Source: JAIPEI01 sp964413125
GTDB lineage: Bacteria; Desulfobacterota; DSM-4660; Desulfatiglandales; HGW-15
Assembly: GCA_964413125.1 (NCBI GenBank)
Contig: CAYPSZ010000275.1
Span: forward strand, 11,239 to 75,238
Length of the DNA stretch: 64,000 nt
Direction: 5' to 3'
Positions within the stretch are counted from its first letter, which is position 1; each line of letters starts with the position of its first letter. Position numbers and translations under genes: made by a program. Below, piece by piece: positions 43,373 to 52,911 of the stretch. Below the pieces are notes generated by a model. That model worked only from the letters and a program-made list of their open reading frames with translations. It had not been told where the DNA came from and ran no database searches.

Positions 43373-45328
43373 ATGCGCAGAATAATTCCGGTACTGATTC
43401 TTGTACTGCTCTTCCCGGCTGCCATACTCGCCGCTCCCAAGACCATCACCCTTCTTCACACCAACGACCTCCACTCCCATCTCATGCCCTTTGCGCCTGA
43501 GCTGGACTTCGTCCCCGGGAGGACCGGCGTAGATGACACGGTGGGTGGCTGGGCCCGTATAGCCACGGTCCTACAGAACGAGCGCGCCGCGCGGACCAAC
43601 CCTGTTTTTACTGTGGACTCCGGCGACTTCACCATGGGTACGCTTTTCCACATGCTCGCTCGGGAACACTCTTTTGAACTTCGCCTTATGCACGACATGG
43701 GCTATGACTACATAACCCTCGGCAATCACGAATTCGATATGTTTCCTCACGGCCTCGCACGGATCATCACCACCGCCCACGAAAACCACCGGCTTCCGGC
43801 TATTGTTTTCGCAAGCGCAGTGTTTTCCCACGACAGCGATCGGGACGACTCACTCAAAGAGGTATTCGACAAGGGGCTTGTTAGGCCTTACGCCGTTACT
43901 GAAACAGACGGGGTGCGCTTGGGCTTCTACGGGATCATGGGCAAGGTCGCCGCCGGAGACGCACCCTTTGCGTCTCCGGTTACCTTCAGCGATCCGGTGG
44001 AGACCTCTCGCAGCATGGTCAAAGTCCTGCGAGAAAAGGAAAAAGTTGATATCGTGATATGCCTGTCCCACTCAGGGCTTTATGTAGGTTCGTCCTCGGA
44101 GGACGAAGAGCTTGCCCGGCAGGTGGACGGCATCGACGTGATCGTCTCAGGCCACTCCCACACCATTCTGGAAGAACCTCTAATGATCAACGACACCATA
44201 ATCTTGCAGGCCGGCAATTACGGCAGGGCCGTGGGCGTGCTGGATTTCACGCTTGAAAAAGGCAAGGCCTTAATAAAGAACTATAAACTCGTCCGGGTGG
44301 ACGACCAAATATCGGTGCACCCCGGAATACAATCACAAATAGACGACTATATCGCACTGATTGACGAAGAGGTCTTAAAGGATCACGGCCTTTCATATTG
44401 GGAAATTATCGGCAGCACCGACTTTGACATGCCTATCCGCGAAGAAGAGTCCACAGCAGGGAATCTTTTGGCCGACGCCATCCGATGGTATGTGGAAAAG
44501 CGCCATCACGGCCTTGAAAGCCCGGAAGAAACCCCCGTCAGAATGGCCATAAAGGCAAACGGAGTCATCCGGGCCGGCATCCTCAAGGGCAAGACCGGCA
44601 AACTGGCCGTTTGCGACATCTTCCGGATGCTCCCCCTGGGAATAGGCATGGACCAGGACAACACCCCCGGCTACCCCCTGGTCACCTGTTACATCCACGG
44701 CTACGAGATCAAGCGGGCACTTGAAGTGGTCACATCTGTTTATCCCCTCAAGGGCAGCGCATACTTCCTCCAGGTCTCAGGCGTCAAGTTCACCTATAAC
44801 CCATACCGTATGCTTTTTGACCGGGTAACCGGGATCTGGATTCAGAACGAAAACCGCGAGTATGAGCCCCTTGATTATTCCCGCTCCAACAAGGAACTTT
44901 ACCGTGTAGCCGCAAACATTTACGAGGCCACCTTTCTTCAGGTCATAGGCGACTTCACTTACAACATCCTCAACATCGTGCCCAAGGACCGCCACGGCAA
45001 CCCCATCGACTCCCTGGTGGACTTCCGGGTCGACGCCCGCCCCGACCGTGAAGGCATCCAGGAACTAAAGGAGTGGGTCGCGGTCATGGAATACATTTCC
45101 CATCTTGATGACGTGACCGGGGACGGCCTTGCCGACATCCCCGAAAAATACCGCCACCCGGAAGGCCGCATCGTCAAAAAACACAGCATTAATCCCCTAA
45201 ACCTCCTTCACAGGGGAACAATGATCACCTGGGCTGCTTTTGCAGTGATAGTGCTTCTTGCGGCCGCTTTTATCTTCATACTTCGAGTTGTGGTAAGGCG
45301 GATTGGGTATTTACTCCTTAAAGGCTGA
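43373..45328 (+). CDS. Membrane-anchored 5'-nucleotidase family protein
   Basis: A 651-aa protein of the UshA/5'-nucleotidase family. A signal peptide (MRRIIPVLILVLLFPAAILAA) precedes the calcineurin-like metallophosphoesterase domain with HTNDLHSH, SGDFTMGTLF, GNHEFDMF and SGHSHTI. The C-terminal substrate domain carries KANGVIRAG. Unlike soluble UshA, the last 35 residues (about 617-651) form a membrane segment followed by basic residues, so it should stay anchored in the inner membrane facing the periplasm. It hydrolyses nucleotides or related phosphoesters. AGGAGAACCCC precedes the ATG. Confidence 0.88.
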   Translation: MRRIIPVLILVLLFPAAILAAPKTITLLHTNDLHSHLMPFAPELDFVPGRTGVDDTVGGWARIATVLQNERAARTNPVFTVDSGDFTMGTLFHMLAREHSFELRLMHDMGYDYITLGNHEFDMFPHGLARIITTAHENHRLPAIVFASAVFSHDSDRDDSLKEVFDKGLVRPYAVTETDGVRLGFYGIMGKVAAGDAPFASPVTFSDPVETSRSMVKVLREKEKVDIVICLSHSGLYVGSSSEDEELARQVDGIDVIVSGHSHTILEEPLMINDTIILQAGNYGRAVGVLDFTLEKGKALIKNYKLVRVDDQISVHPGIQSQIDDYIALIDEEVLKDHGLSYWEIIGSTDFDMPIREEESTAGNLLADAIRWYVEKRHHGLESPEETPVRMAIKANGVIRAGILKGKTGKLAVCDIFRMLPLGIGMDQDNTPGYPLVTCYIHGYEIKRALEVVTSVYPLKGSAYFLQVSGVKFTYNPYRMLFDRVTGIWIQNENREYEPLDYSRSNKELYRVAANIYEATFLQVIGDFTYNILNIVPKDRHGNPIDSLVDFRVDARPDREGIQELKEWVAVMEYISHLDDVTGDGLADIPEKYRHPEGRIVKKHSINPLNLLHRGTMITWAAFAVIVLLAAAFIFILRVVVRRIGYLLLKG

Positions 45329-45445
45329 CACATTATCAAAAAGCCTTGATGGCCGCCTCTTTGATTTATTGCTCTTTGTGCAGGTCCCCGAGAAATCAGT
45401 ACGCATTGCGGATCCTTCCCTTTTCTTCCCGGACTTTCTGAGCAC

Positions 45446-45463
45446 CCGCCCTTTCAAGGGCGG
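45446..45463. repeat. Perfect short inverted repeat before larC
   Basis: CCGCCCTT and AAGGGCGG pair around TC, immediately upstream of the candidate larC promoter. It has no T-run on either side, so it is not a clear terminator. It could be an operator. Confidence 0.4.
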
Positions 45464-45475
45464 CCCGCGGTGTTG

Positions 45476-45505
45476 TTGACAGCGGTTGCCCTTTCAGCCT
45501 AAATT
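45476..45505 (+). promoter_or_regulatory. Candidate promoter of the larC-to-alaS run
   Basis: TTGACA at 45476-45481, an 18-bp spacer and TAAATT at 45500-45505 give a fair sigma-70 promoter about 95 bases before larC. Confidence 0.5.
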
Positions 45506-45599
45506 GAGATGGTAGTGATTCGGTCGAACGCCCATGGGTTGCAGATTCGATCGCATCTTTTCACTCTTCACTCTCGACAGTACATGGTAAAGGGAAATC

Positions 45600-46811
45600 A
45601 TGAAGACGGCCTTTCTGGACTGCTTTTCCGGCATCAGCGGAGACATGTTCGCCGGAGCCCTTTTGGACGCCGGGCTGGATTTGAACACCCTTCAAAGGGC
45701 CCTTGGCGGGCTGCCCCTGAAAGACTTTCGAGTGGAGGCCCGGCAGGAGCACCGAAACGGGATTTACGGCACTCGGTTCCTGGTCCACGCGGATAAGACG
45801 GTTCAGGAGGAGAGAAGCTTTGAGGATATTCTGAAAATTCTCGGCAAAAGCACCCTGCCGGACAGGGTCAAGGAGCGAAGCATCAGCGTGTTCAAGACCC
45901 TTGCCGAGGCGGAATCCCGAATACACGGGGAGCCGCTGCACGAGGTCCACTTCCACGAGGTGGGCGCGGTCGATTCCATCGTGGACATTGTGAGTGCGGC
46001 CGTGGGCCTGGAGGTCCTGGGCATTGAGCGGCTTTTCTGCTCTCCGCTGCCACTGGGGTCCGGGTTTGTGAAGAGTCGTCACGGCACCATCCCGGTGCCT
46101 GCTCCGGCGACTCTTGAGATCTTGAAAGGAGTGCCTGTAAAGGACTCGGGACTTGATGTCGAGATGGTGACACCAACAGGTGCGGCTCTGGCCCGGGTTT
46201 TTTCCGAGACCTTTGGTCCCATGCCTTCCCTGAAGGTGAAAAAGGTCGGATACGGCGTGGGCGGAAGAAACCTTGTTGATCGCCCCAATCTCCTGCGTAT
46301 TGTGCTCGGCGAGAGTTCCGATCACGAACAAAACGGCCTTGTGACCCTCCTGGAGGCCAACCTGGACGACAGCCAGCCCGAGTGGACGGGATTTCTCGTT
46401 GAGCGGCTGTTTGCAGCAGGGGCCCTTGACGTATGGCTGATACCGGTCCAGATGAAGAAGAACCGTCCGGGGGTCCTTTTACAGGCCCTGACGTCCATGC
46501 AAGACAGGGATCGGCTGGCGGGCGAGATCCTTCAGGAGAGCACCAGCCTGGGCGTCAGGTTTCAGTCGGTGGAGCGCAAGACCCTCATGCGTGAAACAGC
46601 GGAAGTGGAAACACCCTGGGGGCCCATGGAGATAAAGCGCGCAAAAGGCCCGGACGGCGTGTGGCGCATCCTGCCGGAGTACGAGGCCTGCAGGCGCGTG
46701 GCCCTTGAAAACGGGGTTGCATTAAGGGACGTTTACTTTTGGGTATACGGGAACGCCGCCATGAGTGCTGACAATAACGCTGCAAACAAAGGGGCACGGG
46801 GTGAAACTTGA
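45600..46811 (+). CDS. larC: Nickel pincer cofactor biosynthesis protein LarC
   Basis: A 403-aa protein matching LarC, the CTP-dependent nickel insertase that completes the nickel-pincer nucleotide of lactate racemase and related enzymes. FLDCFSGISGDMFAGALLDAG (residues 5-25) and HFHEVGAVDSIVDIVSAAVG (near 118-137) are the family's strongest blocks, and both LarC1 and LarC2 regions appear in one frame with no frameshift site needed. AAAGGGAAATC precedes the ATG. larB and larE are not in the window. It heads a tight run with pgpA. Confidence 0.92.
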   Translation: MKTAFLDCFSGISGDMFAGALLDAGLDLNTLQRALGGLPLKDFRVEARQEHRNGIYGTRFLVHADKTVQEERSFEDILKILGKSTLPDRVKERSISVFKTLAEAESRIHGEPLHEVHFHEVGAVDSIVDIVSAAVGLEVLGIERLFCSPLPLGSGFVKSRHGTIPVPAPATLEILKGVPVKDSGLDVEMVTPTGAALARVFSETFGPMPSLKVKKVGYGVGGRNLVDRPNLLRIVLGESSDHEQNGLVTLLEANLDDSQPEWTGFLVERLFAAGALDVWLIPVQMKKNRPGVLLQALTSMQDRDRLAGEILQESTSLGVRFQSVERKTLMRETAEVETPWGPMEIKRAKGPDGVWRILPEYEACRRVALENGVALRDVYFWVYGNAAMSADNNAANKGARGET

Positions 46812-47326
46812 AGTCCACATCCTCATCTGATAGTTTGCCCTTCGGCAAGGCCTTCCGCCGGGCAGGGCACAAGGGCCGTGCGGCGCTTGTCATCTCCTCC
46901 TGGTTCGGTGTGGGCCTGCTTCCGGGTATGCCGGGAACCGCGGGGACCGTGGCTGCACTGCCCGCGGTCATACTGGTTCATGCGGCAGGCCCTTTAACCG
47001 GCTTGGTTGTCATTTTGTTGTTCGCTGCAGTGGCTGTCCAGGCTGCAGGCGTCACCGAAAAGGTCCTGGGAAGACCCGATCCCAAAGAGGTGGTATCCGA
47101 CGAGGTGGCGGGCTTCATGGTCACCATGTTTCTCCTGCCCCTTACATTGCCTTATCTTATGGGCGGCTTCATACTCTTTAGGGTGCTCGACATCTTGAAG
47201 CCTTTTCCCATCCGCCGGTTGGAGAACGTTCCAGGGGGAGCGGGGGTGGTGCTGGACGATTTGGCTGCCGGGGTAATGGCCAACCTGATCCTGCGGGGGG
47301 CCGGAGCCCTTCAGGCGGTCATATAG
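46808..47326 (+). CDS. pgpA: Phosphatidylglycerophosphatase A
   Basis: A 172-aa integral membrane phosphatase that removes the phosphate from phosphatidylglycerol phosphate. Landmarks are SWFGVGLLPGMPGTAGTVAALP (residues about 31-52), DPKEVVSDEVAGF (with the catalytic acidic residues) and LDILKPFPIRRLEN near the C-terminus. It starts with TTG at 46808, overlapping the larC stop as TTGA, so translation is probably coupled. Confidence 0.94.
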   Translation: MKSTSSSDSLPFGKAFRRAGHKGRAALVISSWFGVGLLPGMPGTAGTVAALPAVILVHAAGPLTGLVVILLFAAVAVQAAGVTEKVLGRPDPKEVVSDEVAGFMVTMFLLPLTLPYLMGGFILFRVLDILKPFPIRRLENVPGGAGVVLDDLAAGVMANLILRGAGALQAVI

Positions 47327-47340
47327 GCGGTTTTGAAAAC

Positions 47341-48600
47341 ATGCACGGCGAAATCATCACCATTGGAAACGAGCTGGTCTCAGGGCGGACCCTGGATCTC
47401 AACGCCTGGTACGCCGCAGGCAGGCTGGCCGCCTGCGGCCTGACAGTAACCCGCATCACAACAGTTGGAGACCACCCGGAGAGGGCCGTAGCCCTTCTCA
47501 GGGAGGCGCTGGAACACTCCGGGTTCGTCATTGTGACCGGCGGTCTCGGTTCCACAGAGGACGATGTCACAAGTGAAATCGTGGCCGAGGCCCTGGGCAG
47601 ACCACTCTGCCGGGATGAGGAGATGTTCGAGTTGATCCAATGCTATGTACGCCGGCGGGGGCGGGATATGACTCCTTCCCTGGAGAAGATGGCCTGGGTA
47701 CCTGAAGGCTCCCGCATGATAAACCCCAGAGGTACGGCATGCGGGTTCGCCATGGAGGAAAATAACGTCCTGCTCTACTTCCTGCCGGGAGTCCCGGATC
47801 AGATGCGCTTTCTCATGGACCGCTTCGTCCTTCCCGAGATCCTCGGGAGGGAAAAGACCCTGCCGGTCATGCGCCAACATGTGCTCAAGCTATACGGCCC
47901 CAGTGAACCCGAAGTGGCGGAGGTCCTCAAAGGCTTTTCTTCCTGTGAAGAAGAAGAGGCCCTGCTCGGGTTCTATCCGCAATTCCCGGAGAACCACATA
48001 ACCATCAGCGTCCGGGGAAAGAACGAGCCCGGTGTCATGGATGTGCTCAACAGGACGGAAGCCAAGATCCGCAGTCTCCTGGGTCACTGCATTTTCGCCT
48101 CCGGTGTGGCACGTATGGAGGATGTGGTGGGCAGAGCTCTGCAGGAGAAAGGATTCACTCTCGCCACGGCGGAGTCCTGCACCGGCGGGCGTATAGGTGA
48201 CAGGATAACCGACGCAGCCGGCAGCTCCGCATACTACATGGGCGGTGTGGTTGCTTATAGTAATGAGGCCAAAGTTAATCTCCTGGGCGTATCCCCCGAA
48301 ACCCTTAAGACCCACGGTGCCGTGAGCCGCGCAAGTGCCATTGAAATGTCTCAGGGCGTCAGGAAGCGCTTCGGCGCCCATCTGGGCCTCTCGGTCACGG
48401 GCATTGCCGGCCCGGGCGGGGGCAGCCGGGAAAAGCCTGTGGGTACGGTGCATATAGGTCTTGTCACAGAGGAAGAGGAATACTCGGGGAAGTACCGTTT
48501 CTGGGGCGGCCGGGACCAGGTCAAGGCCCAGACAGCCATTATGGCGCTGGACTGGGTGCGGAGGTTGGTGTATGGGTATCCGTTCCTTTCTGGCGTTTAG
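47341..48600 (+). CDS. cinA: CinA-type nicotinamide-nucleotide amidohydrolase
   Basis: A 419-aa CinA protein with the N-terminal MoCF/COG1058 domain (IITIGNELVSGRTLDLN, then VTGGLGSTEDD) and the C-terminal CinA domain (AESCTGGRIGDRITDAAGSS, then TGIAGPGGG). It has ADP-ribose pyrophosphatase and NMN amidohydrolase roles in NAD recycling, and is linked to competence and DNA repair by its conserved position near recA. It begins 14 bp after pgpA and its last 29 bp overlap thpR. Confidence 0.94.
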   Translation: MHGEIITIGNELVSGRTLDLNAWYAAGRLAACGLTVTRITTVGDHPERAVALLREALEHSGFVIVTGGLGSTEDDVTSEIVAEALGRPLCRDEEMFELIQCYVRRRGRDMTPSLEKMAWVPEGSRMINPRGTACGFAMEENNVLLYFLPGVPDQMRFLMDRFVLPEILGREKTLPVMRQHVLKLYGPSEPEVAEVLKGFSSCEEEEALLGFYPQFPENHITISVRGKNEPGVMDVLNRTEAKIRSLLGHCIFASGVARMEDVVGRALQEKGFTLATAESCTGGRIGDRITDAAGSSAYYMGGVVAYSNEAKVNLLGVSPETLKTHGAVSRASAIEMSQGVRKRFGAHLGLSVTGIAGPGGGSREKPVGTVHIGLVTEEEEYSGKYRFWGGRDQVKAQTAIMALDWVRRLVYGYPFLSGV

Positions 48601-49141
48601 CCTGCCTTACGAAATCAAGGCGGTTGTGGAGCGGGTCCAAAAGGATCTCAAGGACGCGTCCGGTGACGTGAAATGGGTTCGGCCTTCAAGCGTCCATCTC
48701 ACAGTTGTTTTTCTGGGGAATGTGAAGGAAGATACCGTCCCCCAACTGGCAGGGATCGTTCGCTCCACATGCGCCGGGTTTGCACCCTTCAAAGCGGCCG
48801 TGAAGGGGACCGGGTTCTTTCCGAACCCGGGGCGTCCCCGGGTAATCTGGCTGGGCCTAACGGGCGATTTGAAGCGTATGGGCCTGCTCCGGGACCGTCT
48901 TCAGGAGGGCTTGTCGCCGTTCGGCATCGAACCGGAACGAAGACCGTTCAGGGGGCACCTCACGCTCGGACGGTTCCGTAAGGGCGGATCAATGAACCAT
49001 CGTCTGGTCCGGGCCATGGAAGGATGGGCGCAAGTTTCGAGCCCGGAGTGCACGCTTTCCGAACTCGCCCTTTTCAAGAGTGACCTGCACCCCACCGGAG
49101 CCTTGTATACCGCACTTGAGGAGTTTGAGTTGACGGGTTAA
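48572..49141 (+). CDS. thpR: RNA 2',3'-cyclic phosphodiesterase
   Basis: A 189-aa member of the 2H phosphoesterase family (formerly LigT). The two catalytic HxT motifs are VHLTVVFLG (near 42-44) and GHLTLGRFR (near 128-130). It opens 2',3'-cyclic phosphates at RNA ends. ATG 48572 lies inside the end of cinA and has GGAGGT six bases upstream. Gene order cinA-thpR-recA is common in bacteria. Confidence 0.92.
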   Translation: MGIRSFLAFSLPYEIKAVVERVQKDLKDASGDVKWVRPSSVHLTVVFLGNVKEDTVPQLAGIVRSTCAGFAPFKAAVKGTGFFPNPGRPRVIWLGLTGDLKRMGLLRDRLQEGLSPFGIEPERRPFRGHLTLGRFRKGGSMNHRLVRAMEGWAQVSSPECTLSELALFKSDLHPTGALYTALEEFELTG

Positions 49142-49198
49142 AAGGGGTGGTGGGTGTTGAGCTTTTAAGCTGTTGAGCTATTCCAAGGAGGATTAACC

Positions 49199-50242
49199 AT
49201 GGCGAACGATCAGCGAGCGGACAAGGTGCGTGCGGTTGAACAGGCCATCTCACAGATAGAGAAGCAGTTCGGCCGGGGCTCCATCATGAAGATGGGCGAC
49301 GACCGGGCTCTGGACATCCCGGCTATCTCTACGGGGGCCCTTTCTCTGGACCTCGCCCTGGGGGTGGGCGGCGTGCCCAGGGGACGGGTGGTGGAGATTT
49401 ACGGTCCTGAAGCCAGCGGCAAGACCACACTGGCGCTTCACGTGGCGGCCGAGGCCCAGGTCTTGGGCGGCATGGTGGCCTTTATCGATGCGGAGCACGC
49501 CCTGGATCCCGGGTATGCAAGGAATCTGGGCGTGGACGTGGACAGCCTCCTGGTATCCCAGCCGGACACCGGGGAGCAGGCCCTGGACATAGCCGAAATC
49601 CTTGTCAGGAGCGGTGCGGTGGACGTTCTCATCATCGATTCGGTGGCTGCCCTTGTCCCCAGGGCCGAGATCGAAGGGGAGATGGGAGACCAACACGTTG
49701 GGCTTCAGGCACGCCTCATGAGCCAGGCGCTCAGAAAGCTTACAGCAACCATAAGCAAATCCCACACATGCGTGATCTTCATCAATCAGATCCGTATGAA
49801 GATCGGCGTCATGTTCGGCAGCCCCGAGACCACCACCGGGGGCAACGCCCTCAAGTTCTACTCCAGCCAGCGGCTGGATATCCGGCGAATCGGGGCCATA
49901 AAGGAGGGGGACCAGCATGTGGGCAACCGTACAAGGGTGAAGGTGGTCAAGAACAAGATCGCCCCGCCTTTCAAGGAAGCCGAGTTCGATATCATTTACG
50001 GACGGGGCATCTCCAAAGAGGGTGACATACTGGACCTGGGGGTTTCCCTGGACCTGGTGGAAAAGAGCGGGGCCTGGTACTCCTTCGAGGGCGAACGTCT
50101 GGGCCAGGGCCGTGAGAACGTAAAGCGCTTCCTGGCGGAAAACACGGATATCAGGGACCGCATAGCCGGTCTCATCAAGGAAAAAACCGGTCTCAAAAAG
50201 GTAGCTAAAGAGGCCTCCGAGGCTGATGTTCAGGGCCAATAA
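49199..50242 (+). CDS. recA: Recombinase RecA
   Basis: A 347-aa RecA with GPEASGKTT (Walker A, near 67-75), the VDVLIIDSVAALVP region (Walker B, near 140-153), FINQIRMKIGVMFG (L1/L2 region) and ETTTGGNALKFYSSQRLDIR. It is the strand-exchange protein of homologous recombination and the SOS co-protease. AGGAGG precedes the ATG. No SOS box is visible in the 57-bp gap upstream. recX is absent and alaS follows after 20 bp. Confidence 0.98.
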   Translation: MANDQRADKVRAVEQAISQIEKQFGRGSIMKMGDDRALDIPAISTGALSLDLALGVGGVPRGRVVEIYGPEASGKTTLALHVAAEAQVLGGMVAFIDAEHALDPGYARNLGVDVDSLLVSQPDTGEQALDIAEILVRSGAVDVLIIDSVAALVPRAEIEGEMGDQHVGLQARLMSQALRKLTATISKSHTCVIFINQIRMKIGVMFGSPETTTGGNALKFYSSQRLDIRRIGAIKEGDQHVGNRTRVKVVKNKIAPPFKEAEFDIIYGRGISKEGDILDLGVSLDLVEKSGAWYSFEGERLGQGRENVKRFLAENTDIRDRIAGLIKEKTGLKKVAKEASEADVQGQ

Positions 50243-50262
50243 TAACAACTAGGGATTGGAAA

Positions 50263-52908
50263 ATGGACTTTCGATCGATCAGAAATGAATTTCTGGACTT
50301 TTTCAGCCGGCGTGGTCACGAGACCGTTGCCAGCGCACCGCTTATTCCAAGGGACGACCCCTCCCTGCTCTTTACCAACGCCGGCATGGTGCAGTTCAAG
50401 AGCGTATTCCTCGGGGATGAGAAACGACCATATAACCGGGCGGTAACCTCTCAGAAGTGCGTGCGCGCTGGAGGAAAGCACAATGATCTGGAAAACGTGG
50501 GGTACACCGCCCGGCATCACACCTTTTTCGAGATGCTGGGCAACTTCTCCTTCGGGGATTACTTCAAGCAAAAGGCCGTGGCATGGGCGTGGGAACTCCT
50601 GACCGAGGTGTACGGCCTGCCGGGCGACAAGCTCTATGCGTCTGTTTTTTACGATGACGACGAGGCCTACGGCATATGGGAAAAGGAAATCGGCCTTCCG
50701 CCCGATCGGATCGTAAGGCTGGGAGAAGAAGACAATTTCTGGGCCATGGGCGATACAGGCCCATGCGGTCCCTGTTCCGAGATCCTCATCGACCAGGGCC
50801 CGGAGCTTGGATGTGACCGGCCAGAGTGCGCTCCGGGGTGCGACTGTGACCGGTATCTGGAGGTATGGAACCTGGTCTTCATGCAATTCGACCGTGACCC
50901 CCGGGGAAACCTGACGCCGCTCCCCAAACAGAGCATAGACACCGGCATGGGCCTCGAACGGATCGCCGCAGTGGTCCAGGGCGTCAAGAGCAATTTCGAC
51001 ACCGACCTCTTCCGGGGGCTGATCGGACACATAGAAGGGCTTTCGAAGGTACCGTACGGTGCGGCGCGCAGATCGGATGTCTCCTTTCGCGTAATCTCCG
51101 ATCATGCCCGGGCAGCGGCGTTTCTCATCGGAGACGGGGTCATGCCCTCCAACGAAGGGCGAGGCTATGTACTCAGGAGAATTATCAGGCGGGCCATAAG
51201 ATTCGGGCAGGTCCTTGGGCTCAAAGACCCCTTCATGTACCGGGTGGCGGGTGAGGTGATCCGGATCATGGGCCGGGACTACGCAGACCTCATCACTTCC
51301 CGGAGCTTCATCGAGGGCGTGATCAACAGCGAAGAAAAGCGATTCGCAGACACCCTTCACCACGGCATGAAGGTCCTGGAGGAAATTCTCGAGGAGATAC
51401 GGGGAAATGACGGCGGAACCATACCCGGGGACCTGGCCTTCAAGCTCTATGACACATATGGTTTGTCTTTAGACATTTTGCAGGACGTGGCCAGGGAAGA
51501 AGGGCTCATGGTGGACACGGCGGGATATGAACGGGAGATGCACCGTCAGCGCACCAAGAGCCAGCAGGCCTGGAAAGGAAGCGGAGAGGAGGAAGTCCCC
51601 GAGGCCTTTAGAAAACTCGCCTCACGGGGTTTTGAGTGCGTCTTTGCAGGATATGAAACACTTGAAACCCGGGCGCACGTCAGGGGGCTCATTCAGGAAG
51701 GCAAGGCTGTTTCCTCTTCACCCACGGGAAACAAGGTGGAAGTCGTGTTGGACCGAACACCATTTTACGGCGAGGCAGGCGGCCAGGTGGGCGACAGCGG
51801 ATGGCTCCTTGCGGAAGGCCTCAAAGTACGGATCCGGGAAACCGCACGATTCGGGCAAGGCCTCATGGTTCACCGTGGGATCGTTGAGGAAGGAACCCTC
51901 AGAGAGGGCGACGAGGTTTTGGCCCGGGTGGACCCGGAGCAACGGAAGGCCACGGCCCGAAACCACACGGCCACCCATCTACTTCACAAGGCACTGAGGG
52001 AGACCCTTGGCGACCACGTGAAACAGGCGGGCTCCCTGGTGGCCCCGGACAGGCTCAGGTTCGACTTCACACACTTCACACAGGTGCCCCCGGCAAAGCT
52101 CCTGGCAGTGGAGGACCTTGTCAACCGTCTTATCCGTGATAACCTGCCATTGTCCACACAGGAAATGGACAGGGAAGAAGCAATGTCAACCGGGGCTACG
52201 GCCATTTTCGAGGAGCGATACGGCGAGACTGTCAGGGTGGTCAGCGTGGAAGGGGTCAGCCGGGAGTTGTGCGGGGGGACCCACACGGCGCGCACAGGAG
52301 ACATAGGGCTTTTCAAGGTGGTTGGCGAGGGTGCGGTGGGAGCGAATCTGCGCCGCATTGAGGCACTGACCGGAGAGGCGGCCCTCCAGCACGTGCGCGC
52401 CCTGGAGCGGGAGCTTAAGAGAGCGGCATCCCTGCTCAAAACATCCCCGGACCGGCTTGAGGAGAGGGTGGAGCGCCTCCTCAAGGACCAGAAGGAACGA
52501 GAGAGGGAGATGGAATCCCTCAAAGCGAAGCTTAGGGCTGGAAGCGCAACCGGCCTCCTGGATGGGGCGATCGAGGTGGCCGGAATAAAGGTGCTGGCCA
52601 AAGAGGTGGAGGTCGACTCTCCCAAGGTTCTGAGGGAGTATGCTGATCAGGTGAAGGAGAAACTCGCTTCCGGAGTTGCCGTCCTGGCCGCCCGTGGTGA
52701 CGGTAAAGCCATGCTCATCTGCGTGGTATCACCGGACCTCACTAAACTAATCAAGGCCGGGGAGATCATAAAGCGCCTGTCGCCGCTTGTGGGCGGCAAA
52801 GGAGGCGGACGGCCGGACATGGCACAGGGTGGAGGGAGCAGGCCGGAAGACTTGGCGGATGCGCTCCAAAGCGTCCCGGGCATGGTAAAGGAGATGGCGG
52901 GAGTCTAG
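50263..52908 (+). CDS. alaS: Alanyl-tRNA synthetase
   Basis: An 881-aa class II synthetase. The N-terminal aminoacylation domain begins IRNEFLDFFSRRGHETVAS and includes FTNAGMVQFK. The editing domain carries NHTATHLLHKAL (HxxxH near 568-572) and CGGTHTARTGDIG (near 672-684), and the DHHA1-type C-domain ends in GGRPDMAQGGG. It charges tRNA-Ala and edits mischarged Ser and Gly. It sits 20 bp downstream of recA and converges with bamD, leaving only three bases between stops. Confidence 0.97.
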   Translation: MDFRSIRNEFLDFFSRRGHETVASAPLIPRDDPSLLFTNAGMVQFKSVFLGDEKRPYNRAVTSQKCVRAGGKHNDLENVGYTARHHTFFEMLGNFSFGDYFKQKAVAWAWELLTEVYGLPGDKLYASVFYDDDEAYGIWEKEIGLPPDRIVRLGEEDNFWAMGDTGPCGPCSEILIDQGPELGCDRPECAPGCDCDRYLEVWNLVFMQFDRDPRGNLTPLPKQSIDTGMGLERIAAVVQGVKSNFDTDLFRGLIGHIEGLSKVPYGAARRSDVSFRVISDHARAAAFLIGDGVMPSNEGRGYVLRRIIRRAIRFGQVLGLKDPFMYRVAGEVIRIMGRDYADLITSRSFIEGVINSEEKRFADTLHHGMKVLEEILEEIRGNDGGTIPGDLAFKLYDTYGLSLDILQDVAREEGLMVDTAGYEREMHRQRTKSQQAWKGSGEEEVPEAFRKLASRGFECVFAGYETLETRAHVRGLIQEGKAVSSSPTGNKVEVVLDRTPFYGEAGGQVGDSGWLLAEGLKVRIRETARFGQGLMVHRGIVEEGTLREGDEVLARVDPEQRKATARNHTATHLLHKALRETLGDHVKQAGSLVAPDRLRFDFTHFTQVPPAKLLAVEDLVNRLIRDNLPLSTQEMDREEAMSTGATAIFEERYGETVRVVSVEGVSRELCGGTHTARTGDIGLFKVVGEGAVGANLRRIEALTGEAALQHVRALERELKRAASLLKTSPDRLEERVERLLKDQKEREREMESLKAKLRAGSATGLLDGAIEVAGIKVLAKEVEVDSPKVLREYADQVKEKLASGVAVLAARGDGKAMLICVVSPDLTKLIKAGEIIKRLSPLVGGKGGGRPDMAQGGGSRPEDLADALQSVPGMVKEMAGV

Positions 52909-52911
52909 GAT

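Noticed and set aside
49142..49198. SOS box before recA
   Set aside because: No CTG-N10-CAG or GAAC-N4-GTTC type motif is present in the gap. Regulation may lie upstream in the operon.
49250..50248. Open frame of 332 codons on the minus strand
   Set aside because: It lies fully opposite recA, its composition is that of a codon-bias shadow, and no domain is recognisable.
50230..51363. Open frame of 377 codons on the minus strand
   Set aside because: Antisense to the first third of alaS, with no motif or ribosome site.
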